The notes under the pieces are model-generated. The model was not told the origin of the DNA. It saw only the letters and a list, made by a program, of their open reading frames with translations, and did not search any database. The translations under genes were made by a program, and so were the position numbers. From Acheta domesticus (taxonomy: Eukaryota > Arthropoda > Insecta > Orthoptera > Gryllidae), in the NCBI GenBank assembly GCA_031308135.1, contig JAHLJT010000631.1, positions 3,697,371-3,761,370 on the forward strand: 64,000 bases of DNA, written 5' to 3'. This document shows, in pieces, positions 52,987 through 63,837 of the stretch; positions within the stretch are counted from its first letter, which is position 1, and each line of letters begins with the position of its first letter.

Positions 52987-54232
52987 TTAAGAAAATGCAA
53001 AGTTATGATCTTTATCTAATCTATGTTTAGTTAAAGAATTTTGTTTCTGTTCTATCTGCCTAATATTATATTTATGTTCTCGAATGCGTTCTTTTAATTT
53101 TCTACAGGTTTGACCAACATAACAACTATTACATTGTAAACATTTTATGGAGTAAACTACTCCTTTAGATTCCAATTTAGATACAGGATCTTTTATATGT
53201 TTTATGAATAAATTCTTGTTCAAAACTGAATTTCGTATTTTAATATTATATTGTTCCAAAAATTCTTGTTCAAGTTTATAACTGATTGATGGAATAAATG
53301 GTAAAGTAATAAATTGACAATTTTGTGAAATGTTTGTAATAGACTGGGAATATGCCATTTTACTTAATTTAGCACAAATTAAACGTGTAATGTATTTTAA
53401 AGGATAACTATTCCTTAGTAATAATAAAAACATTTTCTTCAATACTTCATCAAAAAAGATAGGACTCGTAATTTTAATAACTCTATGAACTAAATTGTTT
53501 ATGATAGATCGTTTAATTTGTGGTGAATGTGAAGAATGATAATTCAAAATAGTTCCTGCTGACGTAGGTTTGGTGTACCATTTTGTAATAATATTATTAC
53601 CAGATCGTATCAAAGTAACATCTAAAAAATTTATTTTATCTCCTTGTTCTATTTCTGCTGTAAATGAAATAGCAGGATGATATTCATTAAATTTATTTAA
53701 AACAGTTTGTGTAGAATCTTTATCTATGATCATAAGAATATCATCAACATATCGGGTATAATATTTATATTGTAATTTTGGTAATACATTAGTTTCTAAT
53801 TCTCTTATTGACATTTCTGCGAAAAGTGCACTAATATTTCCTCCTATTGGAGTTCCTGTATTTTGTTTATAAATTTTGTTGTTAAATTTTAAATACATAT
53901 TATTAAGTAATAATTTTGTAGCTAATATTATTTGTTCATTAGGTAGGTCTAATTTTAAACTTGATTTATTTAAAATTTCTGTTAAAGATTTCAAAATAAG
54001 TTCATGAGGTATGCTTGGATACATTTGAATAATATCTAGAGATATTAACTTGTCATCAGCAGAAATATTAATTAGTTTTAGTTCTTGAACCACTTGTGTT
54101 GAGTTTTTCTGCTACGAATTGATAATCTTTGGACATATGTGTCTTAATTATTGAATTTAGAAATCTCGAAAATAAATATTCTGGAGTATCTATACTAGAG
54201 ACGACTGGACGAACAATAAGGAAATAAATAAG
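52987..54232 (-). pseudogene. Penelope-like reverse transcriptase with GIY-YIG endonuclease, frameshifted and N-truncated
   Basis: Role: RT copies the element's RNA; GIY-YIG nicks the target. Seen: 54093-52987 is open for 368 codons. Numbering from 54093: SLDIIQMYPSIP (18-29, RT motif A with Asp), NTGTPIGGNISALFAE (78-93), YTRYVDDILMI (112-122, catalytic Asp pair), NFLDVTL (155-161), KWYTKPTSAG (171-180). GIY-YIG part: GVVYSIKCLQC and CNSCYVGQTCRKLKERIREH (311-340) with the conserved Tyr, Gly, Arg and a Cys cluster, then KHRLDKDHNF. Upstream, 54230-54110 encodes VRPVVSSIDTPEYLFSRFLN and THMSKDYQFVAEK in another frame, the start of the RT domain, so there is one frameshift near 54105. Full family proteins are about twice as long; the N-terminus is missing. 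It is inactive as it stands. Confidence 0.9.
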
Positions 54233-54538
54233 GAAAGAAACAAACATAATTATTTCAACTAAAGATTTATCGCAAATTCATGGATGCAGATTTCTTGTAA
54301 GTTGTATTTTGTATTTTATATTTTATAATTTGTTTTTGTAACAATAGATTTTGTTAAAAAATATCATCTACATTAGATCAAAATGAAACAATGTTCATGT
54401 ATTATATTTTATTATATTGTTTTAATAGACCCTGATGAGAAGCAATTGACCTTTGAAACGTTGGGACATTTGTAAAATAAAAATATGTTATTTTGAGTCT
54501 GCCTACAAATTATTGGACTTACAAAAGAATTATTAAAT
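54224..54538. repeat. Inverted terminal arm (right) of the Penelope-like element
   Basis: Complement of 52329-52644. It carries CCCTGATGAGAAGCAATTGACCTTTGAAACGTTGGG on the + strand; relative to the left arm a few bases after CTGATGA are changed or lost, weakening the AAGG/CCTT stem. Confidence 0.85.
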
Positions 54539-54955
54539 AAAAATATAAATTTGTAAATTAAGGAGAGTGAATTTCAACATGAACTTTTAGAACAACTGAA
54601 ATTCCTATCAGGTTATTGAAAGATGTCTGGTTTCTTTGTAAATCTGAGTCCGCACAGCTGTATTAGACGGATTCACAATAGTATTACAATACTTTCTTAC
54701 AGCTAATACGTTCTAGAGCGAACCTACAAATAGTTAGCTGCATTGACCAAAGTACCTTCAATTTTCGAATTTGAAACGTTCACGAAAATATTATTTTCCT
54801 TTAAATGCTCGTTTATACTTTCTTCCTCAATCACTTGCATTCTTCACTGGCGAAGTCACAGAGCACGTTTGCGTGTCCTGTGCACACCATTTCTCAGCGA
54901 TGGAAAGGCGGCGCAGGTGTTGGTGCAGCATGTTTAGTGCCCCGAAAGCCCTTTC
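54539..54955. other. AT-rich sequence, nothing recognised
   Basis: Short frames only. Confidence 0.4.
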
Positions 54956-55085
54956 ATAGCCTGGGAAGTCCCGCCGCCGCCGCGTCTGCCACGCCCTGCT
55001 TCTCTCCACCCCGCCCCGCACCGACCGCAATTTGCTTTCGCGCACCGCGCCGCACCGCACTGCCCTTGGCCGCGGCTGGGGATTT
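54956..55085. other. GC island 14 (small)
   Basis: CCGCCGCCGCCGCG and CGCACCGCGCCGCACCGC. No gene. Confidence 0.5.
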
Positions 55086-55925
55086 CCTCATCCTACTCCC
55101 TAAACCGGCAGGCGCACACTGGTTCAAACGGGACCAAAACTTGGCCATAATGGCAAAATTCAAACTCGGCGTTCGGAGACTAATGATCAAATCGTGTGCG
55201 GAAGACATCTTTCTCACGGTCTTGTAAAGTTACCGTTGTTCAATTCATTCGAATTCATTGATTCTTGTTGATGACATTCGTGAAGTTAAAAAAGAGTTTA
55301 AAGAATATTTTTGTGAATTTTTACTTGTATTTCCGAATAGAAGACACTTTTGACGATAAGTTAAGCATATTTCCAACAAAAAATTATAAATATTTCAATA
55401 TTTGATAAGGCTGAATTATAAACTACGGAGTGTAACAACATTAATCTTTATATTGTAGATTTTATTTTTTGTCCTGCGTATTCCTTCCTCAAATAAGATT
55501 TTTATTTATCAAGTAGAATGCCCTTAATCAGAGTAACAAATATTTAGCTGCACATAACGGCATCTTTTCGTTTTGTATGCTGTGGCAGATGGGCATCCCG
55601 GGGGGAGGGGACAGGCCCAGAGCGTGGCAATATTTTTATTTTTATTAGCAAATCTCTTATATTTTAAGAGTATTTAAATCATTTCATCATACATTCATAA
55701 CATTGGCATTAGAAAAATGAGTACTAGAAAAATGATAATAAATAAATAGTTAAGATTTATATTGAAACTGAAATATTTATTTAAATAATTTTACGAATTG
55801 AAAAAAAATATATTGATATACAAAGTAATGTACAAATACATACAATGTTAATATCACGAAACCAAGTTTCCCTTAATTTTTCAAAAAGGCGCCCTCTTCA
55901 ATATCTGTGGCCATCGCCCTTGATG
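55086..55925. other. AT-rich sequence, nothing recognised
   Basis: No element or gene is seen. Confidence 0.4.
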
Positions 55926-55929
55926 GGCA

Positions 55930-56345
55930 GAGCGAGGGCGGGCTAGGCGAGCGTACACGTTAGGTCTACGTCGGGGCAAGCTCGAAGCCCCCGACCTGTC
56001 TCCTCGCATGTGTGGAGCACGTTAGGTGCGCGTGCAGTGCATGTTAGTGTAAGTGTGTATGTTGTGTAAGGGTGAGGATAGGACAAGGATGACGAAGGAA
56101 AGATCGCGCGCGGCCCGTGGTCCGTTTGTTGGGGTACTGCTCTGGCATTCGCCTGGTGTTGATCGGAGAAACCACAGAAAACTATCGATCGAAGCAGCCG
56201 GACGCTAGAATTCTTCTTCAGACAGCGACTGAATTCGACCCAGTTGAAAAGCTAGTGTCGGAAATCCTGCCGCCGTCGGGTCTCAAACCTAGGACCCGGT
56301 CAGAAGCACCGCAGTGACATCAGTGAGCGCTGACACAGTGAGCAA
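55930..56345 (-). repeat. SINE family A, copy 12, nearly full-length
   Basis: On + it shows the inverse blocks GGGGCAAGCTCGAAGCCCCC, GTGTAAGGGTGAGGATAGGAC, TCGCGCGCGGCCCGTGG, GGGGTACTGCTCTGGCATTC, ACAGCGACTGAATTCGACC, CTCAAACCTAGGACCCGG (inverse B-box) and GCACCGCAGTGACATCAG (inverse head). The 3' tail side is lost in a rearranged stretch. Confidence 0.85.
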
Positions 56346-56429
56346 CCTTTCGCGGTGTGAATGTTGGAGTGTTCGGTAGAGTTGGAGAGGGCGGAACAGG
56401 GCGTGACGGAGCGGACAAGCTATCTAGAG

Positions 56430-56660
56430 CTTAGCCTGGCGTGGCGAGGAGTGGCATGGAGGGGAGTGACTTGGCGGGACATGGCATGGCGGGACGTGGC
56501 ATGATATGGCGGGTCGTGGCAATGCTATGGCGGGACGTGGCATTGTATGGCGGGACGTGGCATGGTATGGCGGGCGGGGCGTGGCATGGCATGGCATGGC
56601 ATGGCATGGCGTGGAATGGCATGGTATGGCATGAATGGCATGGTGGAGCATGGCAGGCTG
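56430..56660 (+). repeat. Degenerate GGCATGGCGGGAC / (GGCAT)n tandem repeat
   Basis: GGCGGGACGTGGCAT recurs several times at 56470-56570 and (GGCAT)n at about 56581-56650. Frames through it on both strands are artefacts. Confidence 0.85.
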
Positions 56661-56679
56661 GTGCAGGACGGGTCACGCT

Positions 56680-56852
56680 GGCTAGGACGGGCGGGCTGGT
56701 TAGGGCGGGGCTGGTAAGGGCGGGCTGGTCTAGGGCGGGCTGGTTAGGGCGGGCTGATTAGGACGGGCTGGTTAGGGCGGGCTGATTAGGGCGGGCTGGT
56801 TAGGCGGGCTGGTTAGGGCGGGCTGGTTAGGGCGGGCTGGTTAGGGCGGGAT
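56680..56852 (+). repeat. 14-bp minisatellite GGGCGGGCTGGTTA
   Basis: About twelve units with variants (GATTA, GGTAA). Each junction creates TTAGGGCGGG, so the telomere-like word TTAGGG recurs, but the period is 14 bp and not 6 or 5. Confidence 0.9.
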
Positions 56853-57030
56853 GGCGCGGCGGGCGGACGGCGGGGGGACCGTCGGGCGTCCGGCGCCGCA
56901 GCGTCTCCCCCGTCCGCGGCTCCAACGCCGGCGCGGCGCGGCGTCGCTCTACTGCCGCCCGGCCAGCGCCTCCTGCCCTGCCGCGCCCTGCTGTAAATAT
57001 CGGGGCTTTCGCCGCCGCCGCGCCGCGCGC
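56853..57030. other. GC island 15
   Basis: CGGCGCCGCAGCG, CGCGGCGCGGCG and GCCGCCGCCGCGCCGCGCGC. No gene supported. Confidence 0.5.
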
Positions 57031-57828
57031 TCTTCGCTTGAGCTGCCGTATATTTGTCAGTCGTCTGTTCCGTCGCTTTGTGGGAAGCACCGACCCTCGT
57101 CTTTACTGTTACGCAGTCGATCGCCCACAAGCTTGTTCCAGACACCGGATTTGCGCCCTGGGAAAGTCCACAAAGGGCCCAGTAAGGTCAGAATATGCTG
57201 GGTGTTACTTTTGGAAAACTTGCACCTTCTATGTGTACGTTGCATTTTCTCATGCGGAATATTATTGTGATAAGTTACACCAGGCACAGTATATTACCCT
57301 CATAAAATAGATTTAATTATTTTATTTAGAATTAAATATTTAATGCATCATATGACTACTTCAATGAATCATTTAAATTTCACAATTTTTAACAAGCATT
57401 TCCCTTGTTATTGCACTTTCAATGTGCATGTTTACTATTGTTCGCGATAAGCTCCATAAAAAGTTTATATTTATTTCCTCTCATATCGAACTCGCAACCC
57501 GAAATGGTTAGTGTTATATCTACGAAATCAGCTACGTTGGTTAATCTTGAGTATATTTGTTATAAATATATCTAATCTCACGTTTTTTATGTCAAACTTT
57601 ATTAAAATAAAAATAATGACCTCATTTCTGTATTTTAACATAGTCTCTCCCAAACAACGTATCAATATTTAGTAAAAGTTCAAGAAAAAAAAGTAAAATA
57701 AAGCTAGCTGCAAGTATCTACAGAATTCCTGACTCAAGATGCATGAATTCTCGCACTCCGTACGAAAGTTGGCATAATTTGGAAGCATCGATTATTACAC
57801 TTACCGTATATCAGTAACATCCCTAATT
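57031..57828. other. AT-rich sequence, nothing recognised
   Basis: The 90-codon frame at 57038-57310 has no motif. Confidence 0.4.
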
Positions 57829-58208
57829 AGACGGTGTTATGCATCAACCGGCTATGCGACATCATACAAGTTTTGAGAGATAATCGCGTTCAAAGGTTTT
57901 ATTACATTTTCAGCTCTAAAAATTGTAATTTAATTATTTTATTCATTGAAACGCCAAACTACACAAACATGAGTGGAATATCTGGCGCTTACCTGCATAA
58001 TGTGAAATTAAGAACAGCAAATTTGAAGATCTAGGTTTATAGACGGTTGTTACGAAACATAAAATCCCTTATGTGAATGATGTCGTTTACATTTTCAGTT
58101 GTTATGAGGCTATTTTTACAGATTTGGCGCCAAAATTTTACCTACACTTAGAACATGGTCCAATTCAACTGATGGTGTCCATATCTCTTTTTTTTTAAAT
58201 GTCGCTTA
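57829..58208 (+). repeat. SINE family C, copy 2, headless
   Basis: It starts at GACGGTGTTATGCATCAACC, exactly downstream of where the tRNA-like head ends in copy 1, and continues colinearly to the T-run and GTCGCTTAGC. Estimated identity is around 85%. Loss of exactly the head suggests 5' truncation at the head/body junction. Confidence 0.75.
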
Positions 58209-58950
58209 GCCGCTTGATGCATTACACTGTCTAATTACACGCTAGAATATTATTAACATTGACATTCCGGAACAGGTCTTATTTTCATTGAACAAACATT
58301 TTTGCAAATAGCAAATTTGGAAATAATGCGAGAAAGTGTGTGCTGCGATAGCACCACTAGTGGGTACTAGTGACACAGCTGACACGAATAATCCGTAGGT
58401 GAGCGAGTCGCCTGAAAAGGCGAGCAAGTTACCATTCACAGGTCGAGGGAGCGGAGGGATGACGATAGCCATCGCAGGGGCGGTGCGCTAAACACGGCAG
58501 CGACACACAACCGCCGCCTGCAATGCGCTCACTTGCATCAGTCGCGCCGGCGACGCCGACGCCGACGCCGCGCCGCGCCGGTCCCCTGAGATCGAATGGG
58601 AGATTCCGGGCGTCAAGCGACTTTGTTCTCCTTCGAGACGCTCAAGAACTCTTAAAGGCTCTTCAAGAATCCGAAGAAAAGCTTAACAGCCCTAGCTCGC
58701 CAACCTTTTCATACTTTCTTGTAGGCTACGTATAGAGAATGTTATGTAATCCAGCAGAAAAAAACTGCCGATAATTTGACAGAAAAAGGCGGTTATTGTT
58801 GTTAATGCCTTTATTATCATTGTTATCATATTATTATTGTATTTATACAATAATGAGTTACATTGTATTTAATTTCTAATTATAATATATAACTTTTAGT
58901 GTTCTGCCACCAGGTTGCAAATACGTACCTCACTGCGGAAAGAAATGTCT
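58209..58950. other. Mixed sequence with small GC patch
   Basis: CGACGCCGACGCCGACGCCGC lies at about 58550. AATAATAAT-like text follows at 58800-58860. No gene. Confidence 0.4.
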
Positions 58951-58954
58951 ACCA

Positions 58955-59255
58955 ACCTATCTATCTATCTATCTAGAAAAACTCAGTATGTGATGATACG
59001 TCGTTGAGAGCGAAAACGTTTTTACTTTCTTTTATATGTGTAAATAGCGAGTTATGTAATTCCACAATACTCGATGTTGAGATTTTGACGGAAATACAGG
59101 TTTTAGGTGCCCTTGGTATCGAAAAAGTATTTTTTAAAACATCTATCCATCTGGCTGCTCGTCCCACATCCGTCTGATTGTCCGTCCGGCTATCCGTCCG
59201 ACTGTCTGCCCGTTCGTCTATCCGCTTGACCATCTGTTTGTATGATTTCCGCATG
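58955..59255 (-). repeat. Microsatellite-bearing repeat, second copy
   Basis: (CTAT)n at 58955-58974. On the minus strand a GGAC/GGAT/AGAC microsatellite region (59160-59240) precedes TTTTTCGATACCAAGGGC, as at 5640-5745 on +. Confidence 0.45.
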
Positions 59256-59985
59256 ATGAAGGAAATGGAAGAAGAAATGGAGACGCAAGCAAATGCTGTA
59301 GTGCGAATTAAACAGTGCTACTGTGATAGGGCCCATGCTAGATCATGTAAATTTAGCACATTTGACTAAGAAATTGATAAAAGTGTAAGAAATGCAAATG
59401 TGGTATGCGTTCAAAACAGCGAAGACTTACAGACTTACAGTATGGGATAACATAACGAACATACGATGAAATTGCATACTTTTTCAATGTAGTACTTGGT
59501 GTGTTATGGTCTTTAATAGTGCTTCGGAAACCAGTGGGTTTTTTTATGCGAGAAGATTTCAACATCTTTGGTTTTATCAGTTTTATTTTCTGTCTGAGAA
59601 ATTCCTTTTGAGGCGAAGTAATAAAATGGTTCTTTTCTGTTTCGAGGAGCGTTCATCAAAACAATAAGGTAAATTATATATTCCAAATAATTTTTCACAA
59701 TTAATGTTTCATGAAGTATATTTTTCTTTTCCCAATAAGAGTTCTGAGCATTTTTAATTTTCCATTGATATCATATGGCAGCTATTACAGTTCATTAGAA
59801 TCGGAATACAAAAAAGTACGTCATCTTCTGAATCATAAAGTTGTTTGCAAAATTATATTGTTAATTCAACCCCACATCATTCAATCAGGCCCCCCAACAT
59901 TCTCCTAGAGCCTAATTCTCCATCAAAACTACATAAATAAACAAAATGTTCGTGGGCCACCTACTTTCATGTCCGTTTTCTGTTC

Positions 59986-60038
<53 letters not shown>

Positions 60039-61195
60039 ATGTTTTTGGAATGTCATCCCTGGAAAGTGAAAACCATTTGTACCAATTACTTCTTGGTAAG
60101 TCGTGAGTAAAACGTGAAGCGTATTGCAACGCAATTCTTGAAACATACAACAGTGACTGAAATTAATACTATTATTTTCCCTCCACTTCCCTACGTTCTG
60201 TTCGTTATCTTCTCTCACCTATCTTCTCTGTCAAAATAAATGAAAATAAATCAGCACATAACTTTTACTCTTTTGAGAGAAACTTGTCCATTATTGTGAT
60301 CACCAAAAATCAAATACCGCGAAGAGAGAAGCGTTAAATCTACGAATTCATATGGACAGACGTCTCTCCTGGAAGAAAAATATTTTAAAAAAGTTACAAC
60401 TAAGAAAATTCTCTTGTTTATGGTCACAAATCGAAATAATCACTTGAAAATAAATTATTAATTTACAAAACCATTCTAATTCCTTTATGGACACACGGAA
60501 TCTAGATCTTGGACGTCACTATGGAAACTAATTTGTCGATCTTACACAAATATCGGTCAAAACTTTTAAGAATAACTTCATGTGCACCCTGCTTCATACG
60601 AAATGCTGCTTTACACCAACACCTCAATATACCAACAGTTCAATAAAAGATTCAAGAAATAAGTGCAAAATATCATCAACGCCTGGAAAACATCTAGCTC
60701 TAAACCTACTTGATAGTAGCCAAGAAATTTCTCGTTTCAATGGAATTTCCTCTCTTCGTCTCACCCACCGTTTTAATAATCCAAATGTGAAGAAAACGAA
60801 GAAAAGTACCAATGGGTGACTTTCTCTACTTTTATTTCATTTTATACTCCTAAAACCTACTTATAATATTTACTGATTATTTCATGTTTGAAATACACCG
60901 TAAATATTCGTTCAATAAAAAATGTACATGCAGACCTCGGGGCAATTACATGCTATGCCCCAATCCTTAAGTTTTGAGAAAACGGAGAGTAAAGGTTTAG
61001 ATATTGCATTCTACACATTATGATAAAGAACATTAATTTACGAATGTCACTGCCATCTCGCAGCGAATCTTTAAAATAAAAACCCAACATCTAGATACAT
61101 TTATGGGGCGTCGAAATACACAAATATTTCAATCTCATGAGCAATGTGACATAGCATGTTATTGCCCCAGGGTCTTCATATCATCTGTCTGTACT
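59256..61195. other. AT-rich sequence with (ATT)n
   Basis: (ATT)n at about 59990-60034. Otherwise only short frames and no element ends. Confidence 0.45.
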
Positions 61196-61224
61196 CTGTT
61201 GGCGGTGCGGAGGCGGCAGCCGCG

Positions 61225-61620
61225 TGGCTGTCTGTGTGTGTGTGTGTGTGTGGAGGGGGGGGTGCGCGCCCGTTATGTTATTCTTGCGTCGCCGGCACGA
61301 AATCCCCCCGACGCGGCCGCCTCTCGAAGCCTCATCGGCCAACATTGCCAGCGGAGAGGCGCAGCCTAAGAAAATCTCTCCGGCGCCGCGGCCACTCAAC
61401 GCGGCGGGAGTGTAAGAAGTGTCTCCTCTCACGTGGGCAAATAGCCGCCAGCCGCAGGCAGGCGGCTCGGCCCCCGCGGGCCCCGGACGGATCGGCGGAG
61501 CCGCGCCGCGCCGGGAAGCAGGCAGCTCCAATGCGAGGGAGCTCGCAGGAATTCGGAGGCGGCGGGGGCGGGCCTGGCTCACGAACGACGGAAGAGGAAA
61601 ACAATCCCTACGGAATTCTT
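61225..61620. other. GC island 16 with (GT)n at its edge
   Basis: (GT)n lies at about 61229-61252, then CpG-rich sequence with inverted or overlapping open frames on both strands. No gene supported. Confidence 0.55.
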
Positions 61621-62075
61621 TTTTTAAAATGATTTCCCCTCCACAGCACCCCTGAGGAGACGGGGATTTATTTTTCGTAATGTGTGATGCTGCCTTGCGG
61701 CTTAAGCACCTCAGAGGGAGGGTCTTTTTCTATTAACTAAAATTAATTTAGGCTTAAATCTAATTTGCTAGTTTACTAACGTAGCACTTTGGCATTCCTA
61801 ACTTAAAGGAAAATTTTTATTATTTTATTTTTCTTAACCCTAAGTAAAATTTCGCTTTGACACAGTTTGGTAAAAATTTTCTTTTAATTTCGTAATTTTC
61901 ATTCACGCATCATTCATTCTTGTTTCATTATATACATAACCACTCATTCTACTCATTCACACTCACTGCACGTCAGGCAGGCAGCTCGAATGCAAGGAAC
62001 TCGCAGGAATTTGGAGGCGGCGGGGGCGGTCCTGGCTCATGAACGACGAAGAGGAAAACAATCCCTACGGAATAC
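61513..62075 (+). repeat. Direct duplication, about 100 bp, 460 bp apart
   Basis: AGGCAGCTCCAATGCGAGG..GAAACAATCCCTACGGAAT at 61513-61615 recurs at 61972-62073 with about 93% identity (CAGCTCGAATGCAAGG). The intervening AT-rich 360 bp occur once. Confidence 0.8.
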
Positions 62076-62079
62076 AGAA

Positions 62080-63178
62080 ACAGCAAACTTACTCAAAAAT
62101 CAATGAAAATAATTTCTGAAAATGATTTTTACAGGTTTTTTTTCGCTGTGGAGACGGTTGTATGGGCGACACCACAATATTACAGTATGTGACGAAAAAG
62201 AATTATAGCATTTAAAAATCCAGAATTCTTTCTGCAGTTCATTTATCTAAGATGAAACAGAATGTTTTTTTCATCTTAAATAAAAGAACTTCGAATCAGA
62301 AATTTGAATTTTTAAATAGTATAATTCTTTCTCGTGAAAAAAAAAGAAAAATGATTTCGTGAAATCATGCTATTTTTCAACTTATTTTCAAAAAATATGC
62401 TTTTTGTCAACTTAGATATACAAACTTTAAATATGAAGTTTGAATATTTAAATGTTGTAATTATTTTTCAGTCCCATTCGCTTGGGAATTGCTAGGGCGG
62501 CATCCTCAAGTGATCAAGTGAATAGACGTCTAGGTAACTTCGCTAAAATCTGAACATTAGATTTTCATACTTTACTGTTCTTCAATGTAACATCCACAAA
62601 ATATCTACTCAACTTATTTTATAGATCCTTTAAGTTATTTAACACTACAGAGAATATGAGAGAACAGAAATTGTCCGCTATGCGACGGTTCGAGAATATC
62701 TCAGGCCTTCCTGAAGCCTGGGCCGTTACGGAAGCATTTCCAAGACCAGGCGCTTCTCGGAATTATTGCTTGTCAAGCTGCGCCTTAATTATCCAGGGGT
62801 CAAGTTGGCAAAATATGACCAAGAAACGGGGAAGACAGAATTATTATACTTGAAATAGGAATACTTTTCTAAACGATAAATCATAATAAACGTAGTGACA
62901 AGAGTAATTTCATCTGGAGCAAGACGGAAAGAAAAAAAATCAGTTAAATCTGTTCTTCAGAGAGCAGCATTAATGTGATATCTCAGTCGACAAACAAATG
63001 TAGAATCTTCCTACCAAATGCATCCAGTAATTTTCCTAGTAGGCTGGTTTATCCAACGAAAATGTGAACGCTCAAACTGTCGTGACCTCCACAATGTTTA
63101 ACGAATACTAATATCTATCGCATGTCCCGATGTTTAGCACGAGAAAGGACAACCGCGACTGAGCAGCCCGATTCGAGT
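62080..63178. other. AT-rich sequence, nothing recognised
   Basis: No frame above 66 codons. Confidence 0.4.
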
Positions 63179-63180
63179 TC

Positions 63181-63243
63181 TTTACTTTATTTTTTTATTT
63201 TATTTGGTCAGAAACAGTAAAAACTGTATATGACGTGTGGGGA
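63181..63243 (-). mobile_element. LINE 3' tail fragment
   Basis: The reverse complement reads GTCATATACAGTTTTTACTG, TTTCTGACC and (AAATAAA)n. The first 20 bp are identical to the end of the LINE at 16861-17279 (GTCATATACAGTTTTTACTG). Confidence 0.7.
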
Positions 63244-63439
63244 AAGAGTTTATCTCCGCACATTTTCTTGAGGCATAGGAAAAAAAGCAACATTTGAAAA
63301 ACTAGTAAAAAGAATTTGAAAAACAATTATTATTCTAGAAAAATTAAAATTTGAAAAATGTTTGTTCCCGAGTTATAGAAAATCAATTTCAACGGCGAAT
63401 GAACTGAATTGATTTTCCTGCATTGCTAACAAAGTAGTA

Positions 63440-63735
63440 ATGAACCGTCCGTTCTTCTTTGGGTGGTCCGCTCCGCTTGCACTCGAACGACCGGTGGCGG
63501 CATCCGAAGTCGCTTCGTGGAAGCGCTGTTTATTTCCCTATTATCTCCTCCGGTGGGGCGACCGCAGCGCTGCCTGCGCCCTTGCGGCGGGCACACCTGC
63601 CCAATTCATCTCTCACCCCCGCCCCGCCCCGCCCCGCCCCGCCCTCCCGGCGGCGTTCACCCGCGACGCGTCACTTCCGCTGCAGCCGGAAGAGCGTCAT
63701 CGGCGACGCTGCCTCGGAAAAATGCAGCTCTCAGA
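63440..63735. other. GC island 17
   Basis: CCCCGCCCCGCCCCGCCCCG lies at about 63618-63645. Three overlapping + frames are open; no motif. Confidence 0.5.
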
Positions 63736-63837
63736 TGCACAGCGCGAGAAAAAAAAATCTCGAGAGCGCAGCACATCTTTCTAGGCTCGTGGACGTGCCC
63801 TTGATAACTCCGTTTCCTCACAGACAGCTTTATGTAA

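Larger units (their letters stand above)
52329..54538 (-). mobile_element. Penelope-like retroelement, 5'-truncated, with inverted arms
   Basis: The element comprises a left arm (52329-52644), about 340 bp of AT-rich 3' untranslated text, a reverse transcriptase/GIY-YIG ORF on the minus strand, and a right arm (54224-54538) inverted relative to the left. Known: Penelope-like elements carry RT plus GIY-YIG and terminal pLTR repeats that may be direct or inverted, frequently with 5' truncation. The near-identity of the arms suggests fairly recent insertion. Confidence 0.85.

Noticed and set aside
56680..56852. Interstitial telomere
   Set aside because: TTAGGG appears only as part of a 14-bp unit, not as a uniform 6-bp or 5-bp array.
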